From the NCBI GenBank assembly GCA_015066095.1, contig SVPC01000011.1, forward strand, positions 1 to 48,056: DNA of 48,056 bases, given 5' to 3'. The position numbers were made by a program, and so were the translations under genes. Positions 23,049 through 30,580 of the stretch are shown piece after piece; positions within the stretch are counted from its first letter, which is position 1; each line of letters starts with the position of its first letter. A model generated the notes under the pieces. It did no database searches and was not told the DNA's origin. It saw only the letters and a list, made by a program, of their open reading frames with translations. The DNA comes from Oscillospiraceae bacterium. GTDB lineage: Bacteria; Bacillota; Clostridia; Oscillospirales; Acutalibacteraceae.

Positions 23049-23064
23049 GTTAGCATCCTCTAAC
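23049..23064. promoter_or_regulatory. third DtxR-type operator, between feoA and the regulator gene
   Basis: GTTAGCATCCTCTAAC has the same arms as the feo operators with one mismatch in the second arm. It lies 44 bp upstream of the regulator -35 box and about 47 bp upstream of the feoA -35 box, so it could affect either promoter or neither strongly. Confidence 0.65.
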
Positions 23065-23107
23065 TATTTAAACCGACAAGTTGCACAAAATAGAAGTTTG
23101 GTTTCAC

Positions 23108-23136
23108 TTGTAAAATTATTTTTGTTGTGTTATAAT
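23108..23136 (+). promoter_or_regulatory. sigma-A promoter for the DtxR-type regulator
   Basis: TTGTAA (23108-23113) and TATAAT (23131-23136) with a 17-bp spacer; AAGGTGG follows before ATG 23167, leaving a short leader of about 25 nt. Confidence 0.7.
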
Positions 23137-23166
23137 ATATTTATAGTATTTTAAGGTGGTTTTTTT

Positions 23167-23538
23167 ATGACACTTAAAGAATCGGGACAAATGTATTTAG
23201 AAGCGATATATGTGCTGCTTCAAAAAAATGAGAAGATTCGTTCTATTGATGTTGGCGCATATTTAGGATATAGTAAACCATCGGTAAGCCGTGCTATTGG
23301 TATTTTGAAAAAAGGCGGATATATTACGGTTGATGAATGGGGTTATATTACGCTTGAAAGCATGGGTAAAGAGTTGGCGGAACAAATGTATGAACGTCAT
23401 ACCGTGATTTCAAATATGCTTATTGCACTAGGTGTAGATATAGAAACCGCAACCGAAGATGCCTGTCGTATAGAGCATGTAATAAGTGATAAATCTTTCG
23501 ATGCGGTTAAAAAACATTATTATGATTATAACAAGTAA
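23167..23538 (+). CDS. DtxR/MntR family metal-dependent transcriptional regulator
   Basis: 123 residues. The N-terminal winged helix (MTLKESGQMYLEAIYVLLQK, SIDVGAYLGYSKPSVSRAIGILKKGGYITVDEWGYITLE) and the metal-binding dimerisation helices (GKELAEQMYERHTVISNML, ATEDACRIEHVIS with the Glu-His pair) are as in MntR and IdeR; it lacks the C-terminal SH3-like domain, so it is of the short MntR type. Lying divergent from feoA with three matching operators in between and nearby, it most likely senses Fe(II) and represses the feo genes. A terminator follows. Confidence 0.92.
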   Translation: MTLKESGQMYLEAIYVLLQKNEKIRSIDVGAYLGYSKPSVSRAIGILKKGGYITVDEWGYITLESMGKELAEQMYERHTVISNMLIALGVDIETATEDACRIEHVISDKSFDAVKKHYYDYNK

Positions 23539-23543
23539 TTTAA

Positions 23544-23576
23544 AAGGTCTGACCGTATTGGTCAGACCTTAATTTT
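23544..23576 (+). terminator. terminator after the DtxR-type gene
   Basis: AAGGTCTGACC (23544-23554) pairs with GGTCAGACCTT (23560-23570) over a 5-nt loop, followed by AATTTTGT. It lies 6 bp after the stop. Confidence 0.85.
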
Positions 23577-23592
23577 GTGCGGAAGTTTGTTT

Positions 23593-24138
23593 TTATTTTC
23601 CTATTTTATTTAATTTTTTAAGTGGCAAACGCAAAAGCGACATAACGATTATTGCAATTACGGTGTTGGGAAGCATATAAAGACCGTTGTAAACAATTGA
23701 ATAAATAACAGGGTTTGCGATTGTCATACCTGCAATTTCGGTAGGGGAAACGATGATATAAAGGGTAACACCGCTTATAAAGTGTATTATAAATCTTACA
23801 AAACAACCAACAAAGGTTGAAAGTTCGATAGCCCAATTTTTCTGCTTGAAAATACCTGCAACACCAACTGCGGCATACGCCAAAACATAGTCAAGCAAAA
23901 TTGACGGAAGACCCCAACTAATACCACCGCCTATAAGACATTTTAAAAAGCCAAATACGGCACCCGATGCAATACCGTATATTGCACCATTTCGGTATGC
24001 CAATATAAATAGCGGTATCATTACAAGGTCAATATCACCGCCAAAGGCAGGGCCTGGGATTTCAATTGGCATAAGTGCCAACGATAGTGCTATTAAAATA
24101 GCACATTCTGTTATTTTGTAAAGATGTTTGTTTTTCAT
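23593..24138 (-). CDS. thiT: ECF transporter thiamine-binding S component ThiT
   Basis: 181 residues and about six membrane helices. Family segments: ALSLALMPIEIPGPAFGGDIDLVMIPLFILAYRNGAIYGI near the start, GGGISWGLPSILLDYVLAYAAVGVAG in the middle, and a membrane helix with VGCFVRFIIHFISGV. It binds thiamine and works with the shared EcfA/A'/T module, not encoded here. The identification is strongly supported by a TPP riboswitch just upstream. The start at 24138 follows AAAAGGAGTAAAAAA on the minus strand; an earlier in-frame start at 24174 is before that site. Confidence 0.93.
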   Translation of the reverse strand: MKNKHLYKITECAILIALSLALMPIEIPGPAFGGDIDLVMIPLFILAYRNGAIYGIASGAVFGFLKCLIGGGISWGLPSILLDYVLAYAAVGVAGIFKQKNWAIELSTFVGCFVRFIIHFISGVTLYIIVSPTEIAGMTIANPVIYSIVYNGLYMLPNTVIAIIVMSLLRLPLKKLNKIGK

Positions 24139-24212
24139 TTTTTTACTCCTTTTTGTATTTCCGCACATTTGCAATTACCTTGAGTTTTAAGATTAAGGCT
24201 TTATGGAAATAC

Positions 24213-24248
24213 AAAATAAAAAATGCCACAGGCAATGTACCTGTGGCA
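24213..24248 (-). terminator. riboswitch-controlled terminator before thiT
   Basis: TGCCACAGG (minus, 24248-24240) pairs with CCTGTGGCA (24232-24224) and is followed by TTTTTTATTTTG. It stands between the TPP riboswitch and thiT, so thiamine pyrophosphate probably shuts off thiT by premature termination. Confidence 0.88.
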
Positions 24249-24263
24249 ATACAAACGCTGTAT

Positions 24264-24356
24264 TTCCCTACGGCGGCATTATCCGCATCAGGTTATCGGT
24301 CGAAGTCATAGTAAAACGGACTTCCTCTCAGCCTGAGTTTCATCAAGCTCCCTAAT
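24264..24356 (-). ncRNA. TPP riboswitch (THI element)
   Basis: On the minus strand the conserved parts are in order: GGGAGCTTGATG, CTCAGGCTGAGAGG, then ACCTGATGCGGATAATGCCG and GCCGTAGGGAAAT. These match the TPP-binding helices of the THI box. It precedes thiT, a thiamine transporter. The leader is made from a consensus promoter just upstream. Confidence 0.96.
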
Positions 24357-24366
24357 TGCAAGTGTA

Positions 24367-24395
24367 ATTATAACACTGAAAAAACTATATGTCAA
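24367..24395 (-). promoter_or_regulatory. thiT: consensus sigma-A promoter for the riboswitch-thiT transcript
   Basis: On the minus strand TTGACA (24390-24395) and TATAAT (24367-24372) are perfect matches with a 17-bp spacer. Transcription would start about 5 nt before the riboswitch. Confidence 0.88.
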
Positions 24396-24496
24396 GCGTT
24401 TACAAAATTTTTTGGTTGTTATGAACTATTATTATAGTATATGTTTACTAATAAAACAACGCGAAGCGTTGTATATCATTGCTTTCGCAATGGATA
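24396..24496. other. intergenic stretch with two small palindromes
   Basis: No gene. It contains CAACGCGAAGCGTTG (24458-24472) and CATTGCTTTCGCAATG (24477-24492), short hairpins of unknown role lying downstream of the tRNA operon terminator. They could be remnants of a dispersed repeat. Confidence 0.4.
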
Positions 24497-24530
24497 AAAA
24501 AATTGACTTGCTTTCACAAGTCAATTTTTT
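24497..24530 (-). terminator. terminator after the tRNA genes
   Basis: A perfect 14-bp stem (AAAAAATTGACTTG and complement, 24497-24510 with 24517-24530) follows the tRNA-Tyr gene on the minus strand and gives a T-run 3' end. Confidence 0.85.
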
Positions 24531-24532
24531 GG

Positions 24533-24614
24533 TGGGAGCGGGTGGATTCGAACCACCGAAGTCGAAGACAACAGATTTACAGTCTGCCCCCTTTGGCCAC
24601 TCGGGAACACTCCC
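24533..24614 (-). tRNA. tRNA-Tyr (anticodon GTA)
   Basis: 82 nt on the minus strand, with acceptor arms GGGAGTG/CGCTCCC, the D-arm box CCCGAGTGGCC, anticodon loop CTGTAAA, a long variable arm as in bacterial tRNA-Tyr, and T-loop GGTTCGAATCC. Discriminator A. The CCA tail is encoded (24530-24532). Confidence 0.97.
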
Positions 24615-24645
24615 ATATTTAATTGTAACACTTAAAAAAGTCTGG

Positions 24646-24718
24646 AGCTGGTGGACGGACTCGAACCCCCGACCTGCTGATTACAAATCAGCTGCTCTAC
24701 CAACTGAGCTACACCAGC
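24646..24718 (-). tRNA. tRNA-Thr (anticodon TGT)
   Basis: 73 nt on the minus strand, with acceptor arms GCTGGTG/CACCAGC, D-arm TAGCTCAGTTGGTAGAGCA, anticodon stem GCTGA/TCAGC around TTTGTAA (anticodon TGT) and T-loop GGTTCGAGTCC. The CCA tail is encoded (24643-24645). Transcribed upstream of tRNA-Tyr from a shared promoter. Confidence 0.97.
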
Positions 24719-24737
24719 ATTTTTCAAGCGCCTAAAT

Positions 24738-24766
24738 AATATACCATAAATATTGTTCTATGTCAA
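24738..24766 (-). promoter_or_regulatory. sigma-A promoter for the tRNA operon
   Basis: On the minus strand TTGACA (24761-24766) and TATATT (24738-24743) with a 17-bp spacer, about 20 bp before tRNA-Thr. Confidence 0.8.
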
Positions 24767-24829
24767 GCAAAATTTTTCTTTTTTTAAAAAAGAAATTTTT
24801 AATTTATTAAAAGTTGTAATATATAATGA

Positions 24830-24863
24830 AAAGCACCCAATTTTATAGTGAATTGAGTGCTTT
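24830..24863 (-). terminator. terminator after psd
   Basis: AAAGCACCCAATT (24830-24842) pairs with AATTGAGTGCTTT (24851-24863), one mismatched pair, and is followed on the minus strand by TTCATTATATATT. It sits 2 bp beyond the psd stop. Confidence 0.7.
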
Positions 24864-24865
24864 GG

Positions 24866-25690
24866 TTATGTTAAAATCTCACCCATTTTAACAGGGGTTT
24901 CGCTATCTTTAGCGGTGGCTTCAAAAAAACGGTTGTTTATATTAACCTTATTTTTTTCTAAAAGCAATATGATGGTACTGCCGCCGTATAAAAACATACC
25001 TTTTTCATCGCCGCGCGTTACTGGGCCTTTGCCGTGGTGGTTTTTGATTTTACCCACAAGCATTGCGCCTACTTCCATTTGCAAAACAGAGCCAAAGTTT
25101 TCGGTATCAATTACCGTATATTCACGGCAGTTTTCGGTGAATATGGGGGAAGATTCGAGCGCTATCGGACGAACGGTATGCAGTTTGCCTTTTATGAAAA
25201 TGTTTTCGCCCTTTACACCGCTTACGGGGTAACAGTAGCGGTGATAATGGTTTACACAAAGCCTAAAAACAAGGCAGGTGCCGTCCTGATATTTTTTTGC
25301 GAGTGCTGTGTCATTTAGTAAAGATGGTATAGTATATTTACTTTGCTTTACTGGGATAACGGTATCATCATTAATACGGTAAGCACTTAATAGGCCGTCG
25401 CAAGGGGAAAAGAAAGTATTTTCATCTTGCGGAAATGGGCGATAACCGTCTTTTATCTTTCGGCAAAAACAATCGTTAAAGCAATCGAAATTATCGGCTT
25501 CGAAAATTGATAAATCAATGCCATTATTTTTTACAAATTTTTTGATAAGAGGTTTGGAAAGGCGCGACTCCATAAAACTGCCGCACAGTTTTGAAACCCA
25601 ACGCGCGACAAGTAGTTTTAAAACCAATCTGCCGACTATTGTGTGATATAAAAATCGCAGAGCTCCGCTTTCCTTTTTGGGATTAGGCAT
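24866..25690 (-). CDS. psd: phosphatidylserine decarboxylase
   Basis: 274 residues. The proenzyme motifs are FFSPCDGLLSAY, VFRLCVNHYHRYCYPVSG (catalytic His region), LQMEVGAMLVGKI and the C-terminal YGGSTIILLL, where Gly-Ser is the self-cleavage site that makes the pyruvoyl group. It converts phosphatidylserine to phosphatidylethanolamine at the membrane. It begins 10 nt after the pssA stop with AAGGAG, so the substrate-making enzyme is directly upstream. Last gene of the phospholipid cluster. Confidence 0.94.
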   Translation of the reverse strand: MPNPKKESGALRFLYHTIVGRLVLKLLVARWVSKLCGSFMESRLSKPLIKKFVKNNGIDLSIFEADNFDCFNDCFCRKIKDGYRPFPQDENTFFSPCDGLLSAYRINDDTVIPVKQSKYTIPSLLNDTALAKKYQDGTCLVFRLCVNHYHRYCYPVSGVKGENIFIKGKLHTVRPIALESSPIFTENCREYTVIDTENFGSVLQMEVGAMLVGKIKNHHGKGPVTRGDEKGMFLYGGSTIILLLEKNKVNINNRFFEATAKDSETPVKMGEILT

Positions 25691-25700
25691 AGCTGACTCC

Positions 25701-26393
25701 TTATCTTAAATAGTAGAAAAGTATTAACAGGGCAAATTCTAACGCGCCTATGCCTACCATTATCATTACGCCGCGAAGACCGGGCTTTGGAATGCTGAAT
25801 TTAGCTAAGAATAAAAAGCCTGTAATAAGAATAATAGGGAAATAGAAAATTGAAATGTCAATAGGGAGAATATAGCGCAAAAGCATAACTATCGGGAATA
25901 TAAGCGCCGCTGTGGTAACCGGAAGACCTGTAAACTGGCGTCTTTTACCGCCTTCTTTGCGCTGACGTTCCTCTTCGGTTACATTAAAGTAAGCTAAGCG
26001 GATAAGTGCCGCTAAAATATAAAGCACCAAAATTGCAAAAAGCAGGAAGCGTACTATCAAAAGAGGGATATTGTGTTTGTCAGAGCCGAAGATGTATGTC
26101 AAAAGTTCAGAATTATTTACAAGTGACATACCTATACAAGCCGGAAGTACACCGAATGCAATAAGGTCGGATAATGAGTCAATTTGTATACCATAATTGC
26201 GCTCTGTTTCGCTGCGGTTTTTCTTTGTGCGGGCAACAATACCGTCAAACGAATCGCAAAGACCGCAGAATAACAAGAAGAAAGTACCTAAATAGGGATG
26301 TCCGCTACCACTTAAAGTAACGAAGATACCAGTTCCTGCCGATAGTAACGACAAATAGGTTAAAATAACCGTATAATCGTAAAAACCTAACAT
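25701..26393 (-). CDS. pssA: CDP-diacylglycerol-serine O-phosphatidyltransferase
   Basis: 230 residues and about six membrane helices. The CDP-alcohol phosphotransferase signature is seen in CDSFDGIVARTKK...NYGIQIDSLSDLIAFG: the D-G-x2-A-R and G-x3-D-x3-D halves are intact but 12 residues apart, a slightly longer spacing than in the generic motif. It makes phosphatidylserine from CDP-diacylglycerol and serine, used by Psd next door. ATG 26393 lies 1 nt after the upstream membrane-protein stop, so the two are translationally coupled. Confidence 0.93.
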   Translation of the reverse strand: MLGFYDYTVILTYLSLLSAGTGIFVTLSGSGHPYLGTFFLLFCGLCDSFDGIVARTKKNRSETERNYGIQIDSLSDLIAFGVLPACIGMSLVNNSELLTYIFGSDKHNIPLLIVRFLLFAILVLYILAALIRLAYFNVTEEERQRKEGGKRRQFTGLPVTTAALIFPIVMLLRYILPIDISIFYFPIILITGFLFLAKFSIPKPGLRGVMIMVGIGALEFALLILFYYLR

Positions 26394-26394
26394 T

Positions 26395-27474
26395 TTATTT
26401 TCCCCTCTTTTTTAGTAAACAGTAGCCAATGAGTGTTGAAACGCCGCAAATAATTACACAACCATAAAAAGAAAAAGAGCGACTTAAAAGTTCAAGATTG
26501 GTGGCTTGGCTACGTTCCATTACGCTAGTGAAAGCATCAAGCATCATACCATCCGAGACACCCATGGCACCGGGTATGGGGATAATATTTGCACCTAGCG
26601 TTACGTAACCCTGCATAAACCAAAAATCAATTGCTTCAAAAAATTCTTTACCGGTTATTGCAATATACACAAACATTGTTATCGCGATTTGTGCCGCTCG
26701 TTGAAGGAAATTAAAGATAAAGCAAATAGATAAAGCTTTTTTATGTTCTACAATAAGGTCACAATGTTTGCGGTAGTTTTTCATATATACTTCTAATTTT
26801 AATAGTTTTTTATCTCTGTCACGGAAAATTTTAATTTTGCAAAGCAAATTTATAAAGAAACTGCAAATACGATGGAGCAAACGCTCGCGTTTGAGCAATA
26901 AGTAAAAGAAAATCACAAGACCCAGATGAATTAATAAACCAAAAATTATAAGTGTTTGGGATATTGTGCTAAATGATAAGAATATATCAAAACGGAAAAT
27001 CAAACATAAAATACCGATTACCACAATGCAGAGTATATAAGTGGCAACATTTGCTATTAGAATTGCTGTGGCTTTTATGCCGTCAATACCGTTTTTTATC
27101 ATAAAAAAGGCACTTGCCGGCTGACCACCTGTGGCAGATGGGGTAAGGGCGGAGAAATAAATATCCGAAGCGGAATAAATATATCCTTTCCAAAATCCCA
27201 TTTTATATCCTAAGGCTTTGCAAAGAGAGAGTATTGCTAAGGCTTCAAAAGCAATGAAACTTAGCATACTTCCAAAGGCAACCAAAAGCCAACGCCAATC
27301 AGATTCTTTTATGGCTGTCAAGAATCCTGAAAAAGAAAAGTCTTGACTTTGTAAAGCCACTATTGAAATACTTGCTACCGCGATTATTATAAACAAAACG
27401 GTGAATAACCATTGTTTTTTATCGTTTAAAGGCGTGGCTTCAACAGGTATTTTATTTTTTTGCTTTTTATACAT
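26395..27474 (-). CDS. LPG-synthase-type membrane protein (UPF0104, flippase-like)
   Basis: 359 residues and about eight membrane helices. The conserved family block SALTPSATGGQPASAFFMIK and a second LGANIIPIPGAMGVSDGMML near the C-terminus identify the lysylphosphatidylglycerol synthase transmembrane/flippase domain. There is no MprF synthase domain. Such proteins are suspected lipid translocases. Being in one operon with pssA, psd and a PAP2 phosphatase fits a lipid role. The start at 27474 (ATG) follows TTAGGTG; an in-frame GTG at 27483 overlaps that site. Confidence 0.85.
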   Translation of the reverse strand: MYKKQKNKIPVEATPLNDKKQWLFTVLFIIIAVASISIVALQSQDFSFSGFLTAIKESDWRWLLVAFGSMLSFIAFEALAILSLCKALGYKMGFWKGYIYSASDIYFSALTPSATGGQPASAFFMIKNGIDGIKATAILIANVATYILCIVVIGILCLIFRFDIFLSFSTISQTLIIFGLLIHLGLVIFFYLLLKRERLLHRICSFFINLLCKIKIFRDRDKKLLKLEVYMKNYRKHCDLIVEHKKALSICFIFNFLQRAAQIAITMFVYIAITGKEFFEAIDFWFMQGYVTLGANIIPIPGAMGVSDGMMLDAFTSVMERSQATNLELLSRSFSFYGCVIICGVSTLIGYCLLKKRGK

Positions 27475-27501
27475 TATATACACCTAATAACCTTTACGAA
27501 A

Positions 27502-28170
27502 TTATTTTGATTTTATTACGAAACGATTTATCTTTTCCATTATGCGGTAACCTTTAGCGCGACGGCTTAAAAACAAACCGATTTCGCACACTAAAATACC
27601 TGCTGGAATATCAACAATGAAATGTTGTTTTATAAATATTGTCGAGGCAAATACCAAAATGGTGAATATGCCTTGGGAAGTGATGTAATAATAGTTTTTG
27701 TTTTTCAACATCATAGCACCGCGGAAGCATAACCAACTTTCCAAACAGTGGATAGAGGGGAAAAGGTTGTACGGACGGTCTGCACTGTGTATAAAACGCG
27801 TGCCCCACTCGAAAAAGCCATTTCCTGTTACTTCAGGGATTGTTATAACTGTGGGTAAGGCTATAAAAAATATTAAGCATATAAGCTTTGCGATAATGCC
27901 TGCGGTAGTCACTTTGTAACAGGTGAGCTCATTATCTCTGCTGTGGAAAACATAACTTGCAACCCATTGTACAAACGCCAAAACATAGATTAGTACAAAA
28001 AATGGGATAGTAGGGATTTGTTCGTCTATTGATAATGACAAATTATAACGATTTATGTTTTCGGGCAGTAAAAATAAAGTTAAATAATATACTATAAAAT
28101 TAGAACTAAGCACCAAAAATAGGGGTAGTCGGGTAAATTTTGGTACAATTGTGTCTAGCAATTTTTTCAC
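27502..28170 (-). CDS. PAP2 family membrane phosphatase
   Basis: 222 residues with six membrane helices. The PAP2 motifs are RFIHSADRP (C1, partial), FPSIHCLESW (C2 PSxH) and STIFIKQHFIVDIPAG (C3, H-x3-D). It would remove phosphate from a lipid such as phosphatidate or undecaprenyl pyrophosphate, acting on the outer face of the membrane. GTG 28170 is the chosen start, as GGAG lies 8 nt before it; the longer frame from 28221 starts before that site. First gene of the phospholipid cluster. Confidence 0.85.
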   Translation of the reverse strand: MKKLLDTIVPKFTRLPLFLVLSSNFIVYYLTLFLLPENINRYNLSLSIDEQIPTIPFFVLIYVLAFVQWVASYVFHSRDNELTCYKVTTAGIIAKLICLIFFIALPTVITIPEVTGNGFFEWGTRFIHSADRPYNLFPSIHCLESWLCFRGAMMLKNKNYYYITSQGIFTILVFASTIFIKQHFIVDIPAGILVCEIGLFLSRRAKGYRIMEKINRFVIKSK

Positions 28171-28297
28171 ATAAAACACTCCAATAATAAAGGTGTAAAA
28201 TATCAAACGAATAATATACACACATTATACTGTATAAGTATACTATATTTTTCGCAAAAACGCAATACTTAATCGATATTATACTTTAAATTGGTAC

Positions 28298-28347
28298 TTG
28301 ACAAAATTAAAGACTTATTGTATTATTGTGTTAATGAAGTAATACAA
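28298..28347 (+). promoter_or_regulatory. GntR-ABC operon promoter with overlapping operator
   Basis: TTGACA (28298-28303), a 17-bp spacer and TATTAT (28321-28326) form the promoter. An inverted repeat TTGTATTA (28318-28325) / TAATACAA (28340-28347), 14 bp apart, covers the -10 box and start site. YtrA-type regulators bind such repeats in their own promoters, so this is probably the autoregulatory site. Confidence 0.75.
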
Positions 28348-28363
28348 TGAACGGGGTGAGAAT

Positions 28364-28723
28364 ATGAATTTTATATTTGATAATAATACTCCTATATATT
28401 TGCAACTTGTAAAACAACTCAAAATTCATATTGTATCGGGCAAATTAAAACCCGGTGAACGATTGCCGTCGGTCAGAGATTTGTCGCTCGAATTAAAGGT
28501 TAATCCCAATACTTTGCAAAAGTCTCTTTTTGAACTTGAAGAAATGGGGCTAATTTTCACCGAGCGTACTAATGGTAAATTTGTGACAGGGGATAGTCAA
28601 CTTATAGAAAAGTATAGAAAAGAATATGCCCATTTGCTTTGTCAAGATTTTGTTTTAAGTATGCAAGAATTGGGTTTTAGTAAGGATGAAACTATTCATT
28701 ATTTAGAAAACGGAGGTAACTGA
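28364..28723 (+). CDS. GntR family regulator, YtrA subfamily
   Basis: 119 residues. The winged helix is PIYLQLVKQLKIHIVSGKLKPGERLPSVRDLSLELKVNPNTLQKSLFELEEMGLIFTERTNGKFVTGD, followed by the short two-helix dimerisation tail that marks the YtrA subfamily. These regulators repress the ABC transporter genes next to them and are often released by cell-wall antibiotics. The ABC ATPase starts 1 nt after its stop, with GGAGGT inside the end of this gene. Confidence 0.92.
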   Translation: MNFIFDNNTPIYLQLVKQLKIHIVSGKLKPGERLPSVRDLSLELKVNPNTLQKSLFELEEMGLIFTERTNGKFVTGDSQLIEKYRKEYAHLLCQDFVLSMQELGFSKDETIHYLENGGN

Positions 28724-28724
28724 T

Positions 28725-29420
28725 ATGGAATTATTAAAATGTGTAAATTTAAGCAAACAGTTTGGCAAAAAAACTGTACTTAATAATGTAAATCTAACTA
28801 TACCGCGTGGTAAAATTATTGGACTTTTAGGTAAAAATGGTACGGGTAAAAGCACACTTATAAAACTTATGAACGACCTTTTAACACCCACCGAGGGCGA
28901 GGTGCTTATAAACGGTCAAAAGGTAGGTGTCGAGAGCAAAAAGGTTATTGCGTACCTGCCTGAACGCACCTATTTAGACAAAAGTATGACAGTAGATAGC
29001 GTAGTTAAATTTTTTGCTAAATTTTACAGTGATTTTGACACCGAAAAAGCCTATAAACTCCTTAATGATTTAGACCTTGATGTTAACCAAAAACTCACCA
29101 AAATGAGTAAAGGTATGCAAGAAAAAGTGCAATTAGTACTTGTTATGAGCCGTAAAGCCGAACTTTATATATTAGATGAGCCGTTAGGCGGTGTAGACCC
29201 TGCAACCAGAGATTATATACTCGATACTATTCTTTCAAATTTCGCAGACGGGGCTTCGGTTATCATTTCAACCCACTTGATAAGTGATATAGAACGCATA
29301 TTGGATGAGGTTATCTTTATAAATAAAGGTGAAATTGTGCTTACGGGTGCTACTGAAGAACTTCGGGGCCGCGAAGGTGAGAGCATTGATGAAATTTTTA
29401 GGAGGATGTTCAAATGCTAA
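28725..29420 (+). CDS. ABC transporter ATP-binding protein
   Basis: 231 residues, with Walker A GLLGKNGTGKST, signature segment MSKGMQEKVQLVLV (a departure from LSGGQ, usual in the YtrB-type group), Walker B LYILDEPLGGVDP and the switch His in STHLISD. Together with the regulator before it and the permease after it, it makes a drug- or peptide-type exporter of the Ytr/Bcr class. It overlaps the permease start by 7 nt. Confidence 0.93.
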   Translation: MELLKCVNLSKQFGKKTVLNNVNLTIPRGKIIGLLGKNGTGKSTLIKLMNDLLTPTEGEVLINGQKVGVESKKVIAYLPERTYLDKSMTVDSVVKFFAKFYSDFDTEKAYKLLNDLDLDVNQKLTKMSKGMQEKVQLVLVMSRKAELYILDEPLGGVDPATRDYILDTILSNFADGASVIISTHLISDIERILDEVIFINKGEIVLTGATEELRGREGESIDEIFRRMFKC

Positions 29421-30205
29421 AACATTTATTGGAATATGATTTTAAAAGCAAATTTAAAGTTCTTATAATTTTTTATGCACTGGCCACGTTTTTCGCACTT
29501 CTTACAAGAATTTTCTTCTCATTCGAAAATTCATTGGTGCTTTATATCATCGCTCAGGTTTGCAGCGGTGTGACGATTTCGATGGTATTTAACATTTTGA
29601 TAAACAATATTATGCGAATGTGGGCAAGATTCCGGACCAATTTTTACGGTGACGAATCTTATTTGACCCATACTTTGCCTGTTTCTAAAACAACCCACTA
29701 TCTTTCAAAATTTATTTGTGCGTCAGTTTCTTTTCTTGTAAGTTTTGCATTTATCGGTGTAGCGCTTTTTGTGGCATATTATTCGGAAGAAAATATACAA
29801 ATTATTAAAAGTTTGATACTGCCGTTAGCCCAGACGTATGACAGTTCAATAGGCGGTTTAATTATAGTTTTGCTTCTCATTTTATATTTAGAGTTTTTTA
29901 ATATCTTGCAGTGCGGTTTTACAGGTATTATTTTGGGCCACAGAATGCAAAGCGGCAAGGTGGGATTTTCGGTTTTGTACGGATTTATAGTATATTCTGC
30001 AAGTCAGACGGCAGTATTAGTTGCTATGTTTATAGTAGCGCTTTTTAATAACGATGCTATGAATTTGTTTGTTACTAATGAAATGGTTGATATAGGTATT
30101 TTGAAATTCTTTATAATTTTTGCAATTATTATTTATACACTTATTTCGGTAGTGCTTTGTTTTATCAATATAAAACTTTTCAAAAAGGGCGTTAATGTTG
30201 ATTGA
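29414..30205 (+). CDS. ABC transporter permease (ABC-2-like)
   Basis: 263 residues and six predicted membrane helices, with a cytoplasmic start (LEYDFKSKFK) and the segment RFRTNFYGDESYLTHTLPVSKTTHYLSKF, commonly seen in the permease partners of YtrA-controlled transporters. The substrate is unknown. ATG 29414 overlaps the end of the ATPase gene, indicating tight coupling. No clear terminator; the next promoter starts within its 3' end region. Confidence 0.88.
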   Translation: MLKHLLEYDFKSKFKVLIIFYALATFFALLTRIFFSFENSLVLYIIAQVCSGVTISMVFNILINNIMRMWARFRTNFYGDESYLTHTLPVSKTTHYLSKFICASVSFLVSFAFIGVALFVAYYSEENIQIIKSLILPLAQTYDSSIGGLIIVLLLILYLEFFNILQCGFTGIILGHRMQSGKVGFSVLYGFIVYSASQTAVLVAMFIVALFNNDAMNLFVTNEMVDIGILKFFIIFAIIIYTLISVVLCFINIKLFKKGVNVD

Positions 30206-30230
30206 CAATATATCTTTTTAAGGTTATAAT
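30202..30230 (+). promoter_or_regulatory. consensus promoter for the rhamnose mutarotase gene
   Basis: TTGACA (30202-30207) and TATAAT (30225-30230) with a 17-bp spacer. The expected start near 30237 favours the ATG at 30260 over the one at 30242, which would leave only about 5 nt of leader. Confidence 0.8.
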
Positions 30231-30259
30231 TAAGAAAAACAATGAAAAGAGTGTGTTTT

Positions 30260-30577
30260 ATGGAAAAGTATGCTTGGAAAGGTTTAATAGTTGAAGGCAG
30301 TATTGATGAATATATCAAACGCCATGATGAAATTTGGCCTGAAATGAAAGAAGTACTCGAAAAAGCAGGTATTGTAAATTACAGCATTTGGAATGTGGGG
30401 AATGAACTTTTTGGCTATTACGAATGTGAAAAGGGTGTTGAATATGCCGCAAAAGTTCAGGCGGAAAGCCCTGTTGTTGATCGCTGGAACGAGTATATGA
30501 AAGATATACTTATTATGGAGATGGACCCCGAAACCGGTGCCCAGCCAAAGCTTCGTCAAGTATTTAAGTTTAAATAG
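30260..30577 (+). CDS. L-rhamnose mutarotase family protein
   Basis: 105 residues, a ferredoxin-like RhaM fold. The signature EYIKRHDEIWPEMKEVLEKAGI contains the catalytic His, and WNEYMKDILIMEMDPETGAQPKLRQVFKF is the family C-terminus. RhaM enzymes interconvert the anomers of rhamnose. No other rhamnose genes are in the window, so its sugar is uncertain. The start at 30260 is preferred because the promoter lies so close; 30242 is an alternative. Its own promoter and terminator make it monocistronic. Confidence 0.87.
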   Translation: MEKYAWKGLIVEGSIDEYIKRHDEIWPEMKEVLEKAGIVNYSIWNVGNELFGYYECEKGVEYAAKVQAESPVVDRWNEYMKDILIMEMDPETGAQPKLRQVFKFK

Positions 30578-30580
30578 TAT

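Noticed and set aside
24412-24735. 107-codon plus-strand open frame
   Set aside because: It runs antisense through both tRNA genes, which explain the sequence fully.
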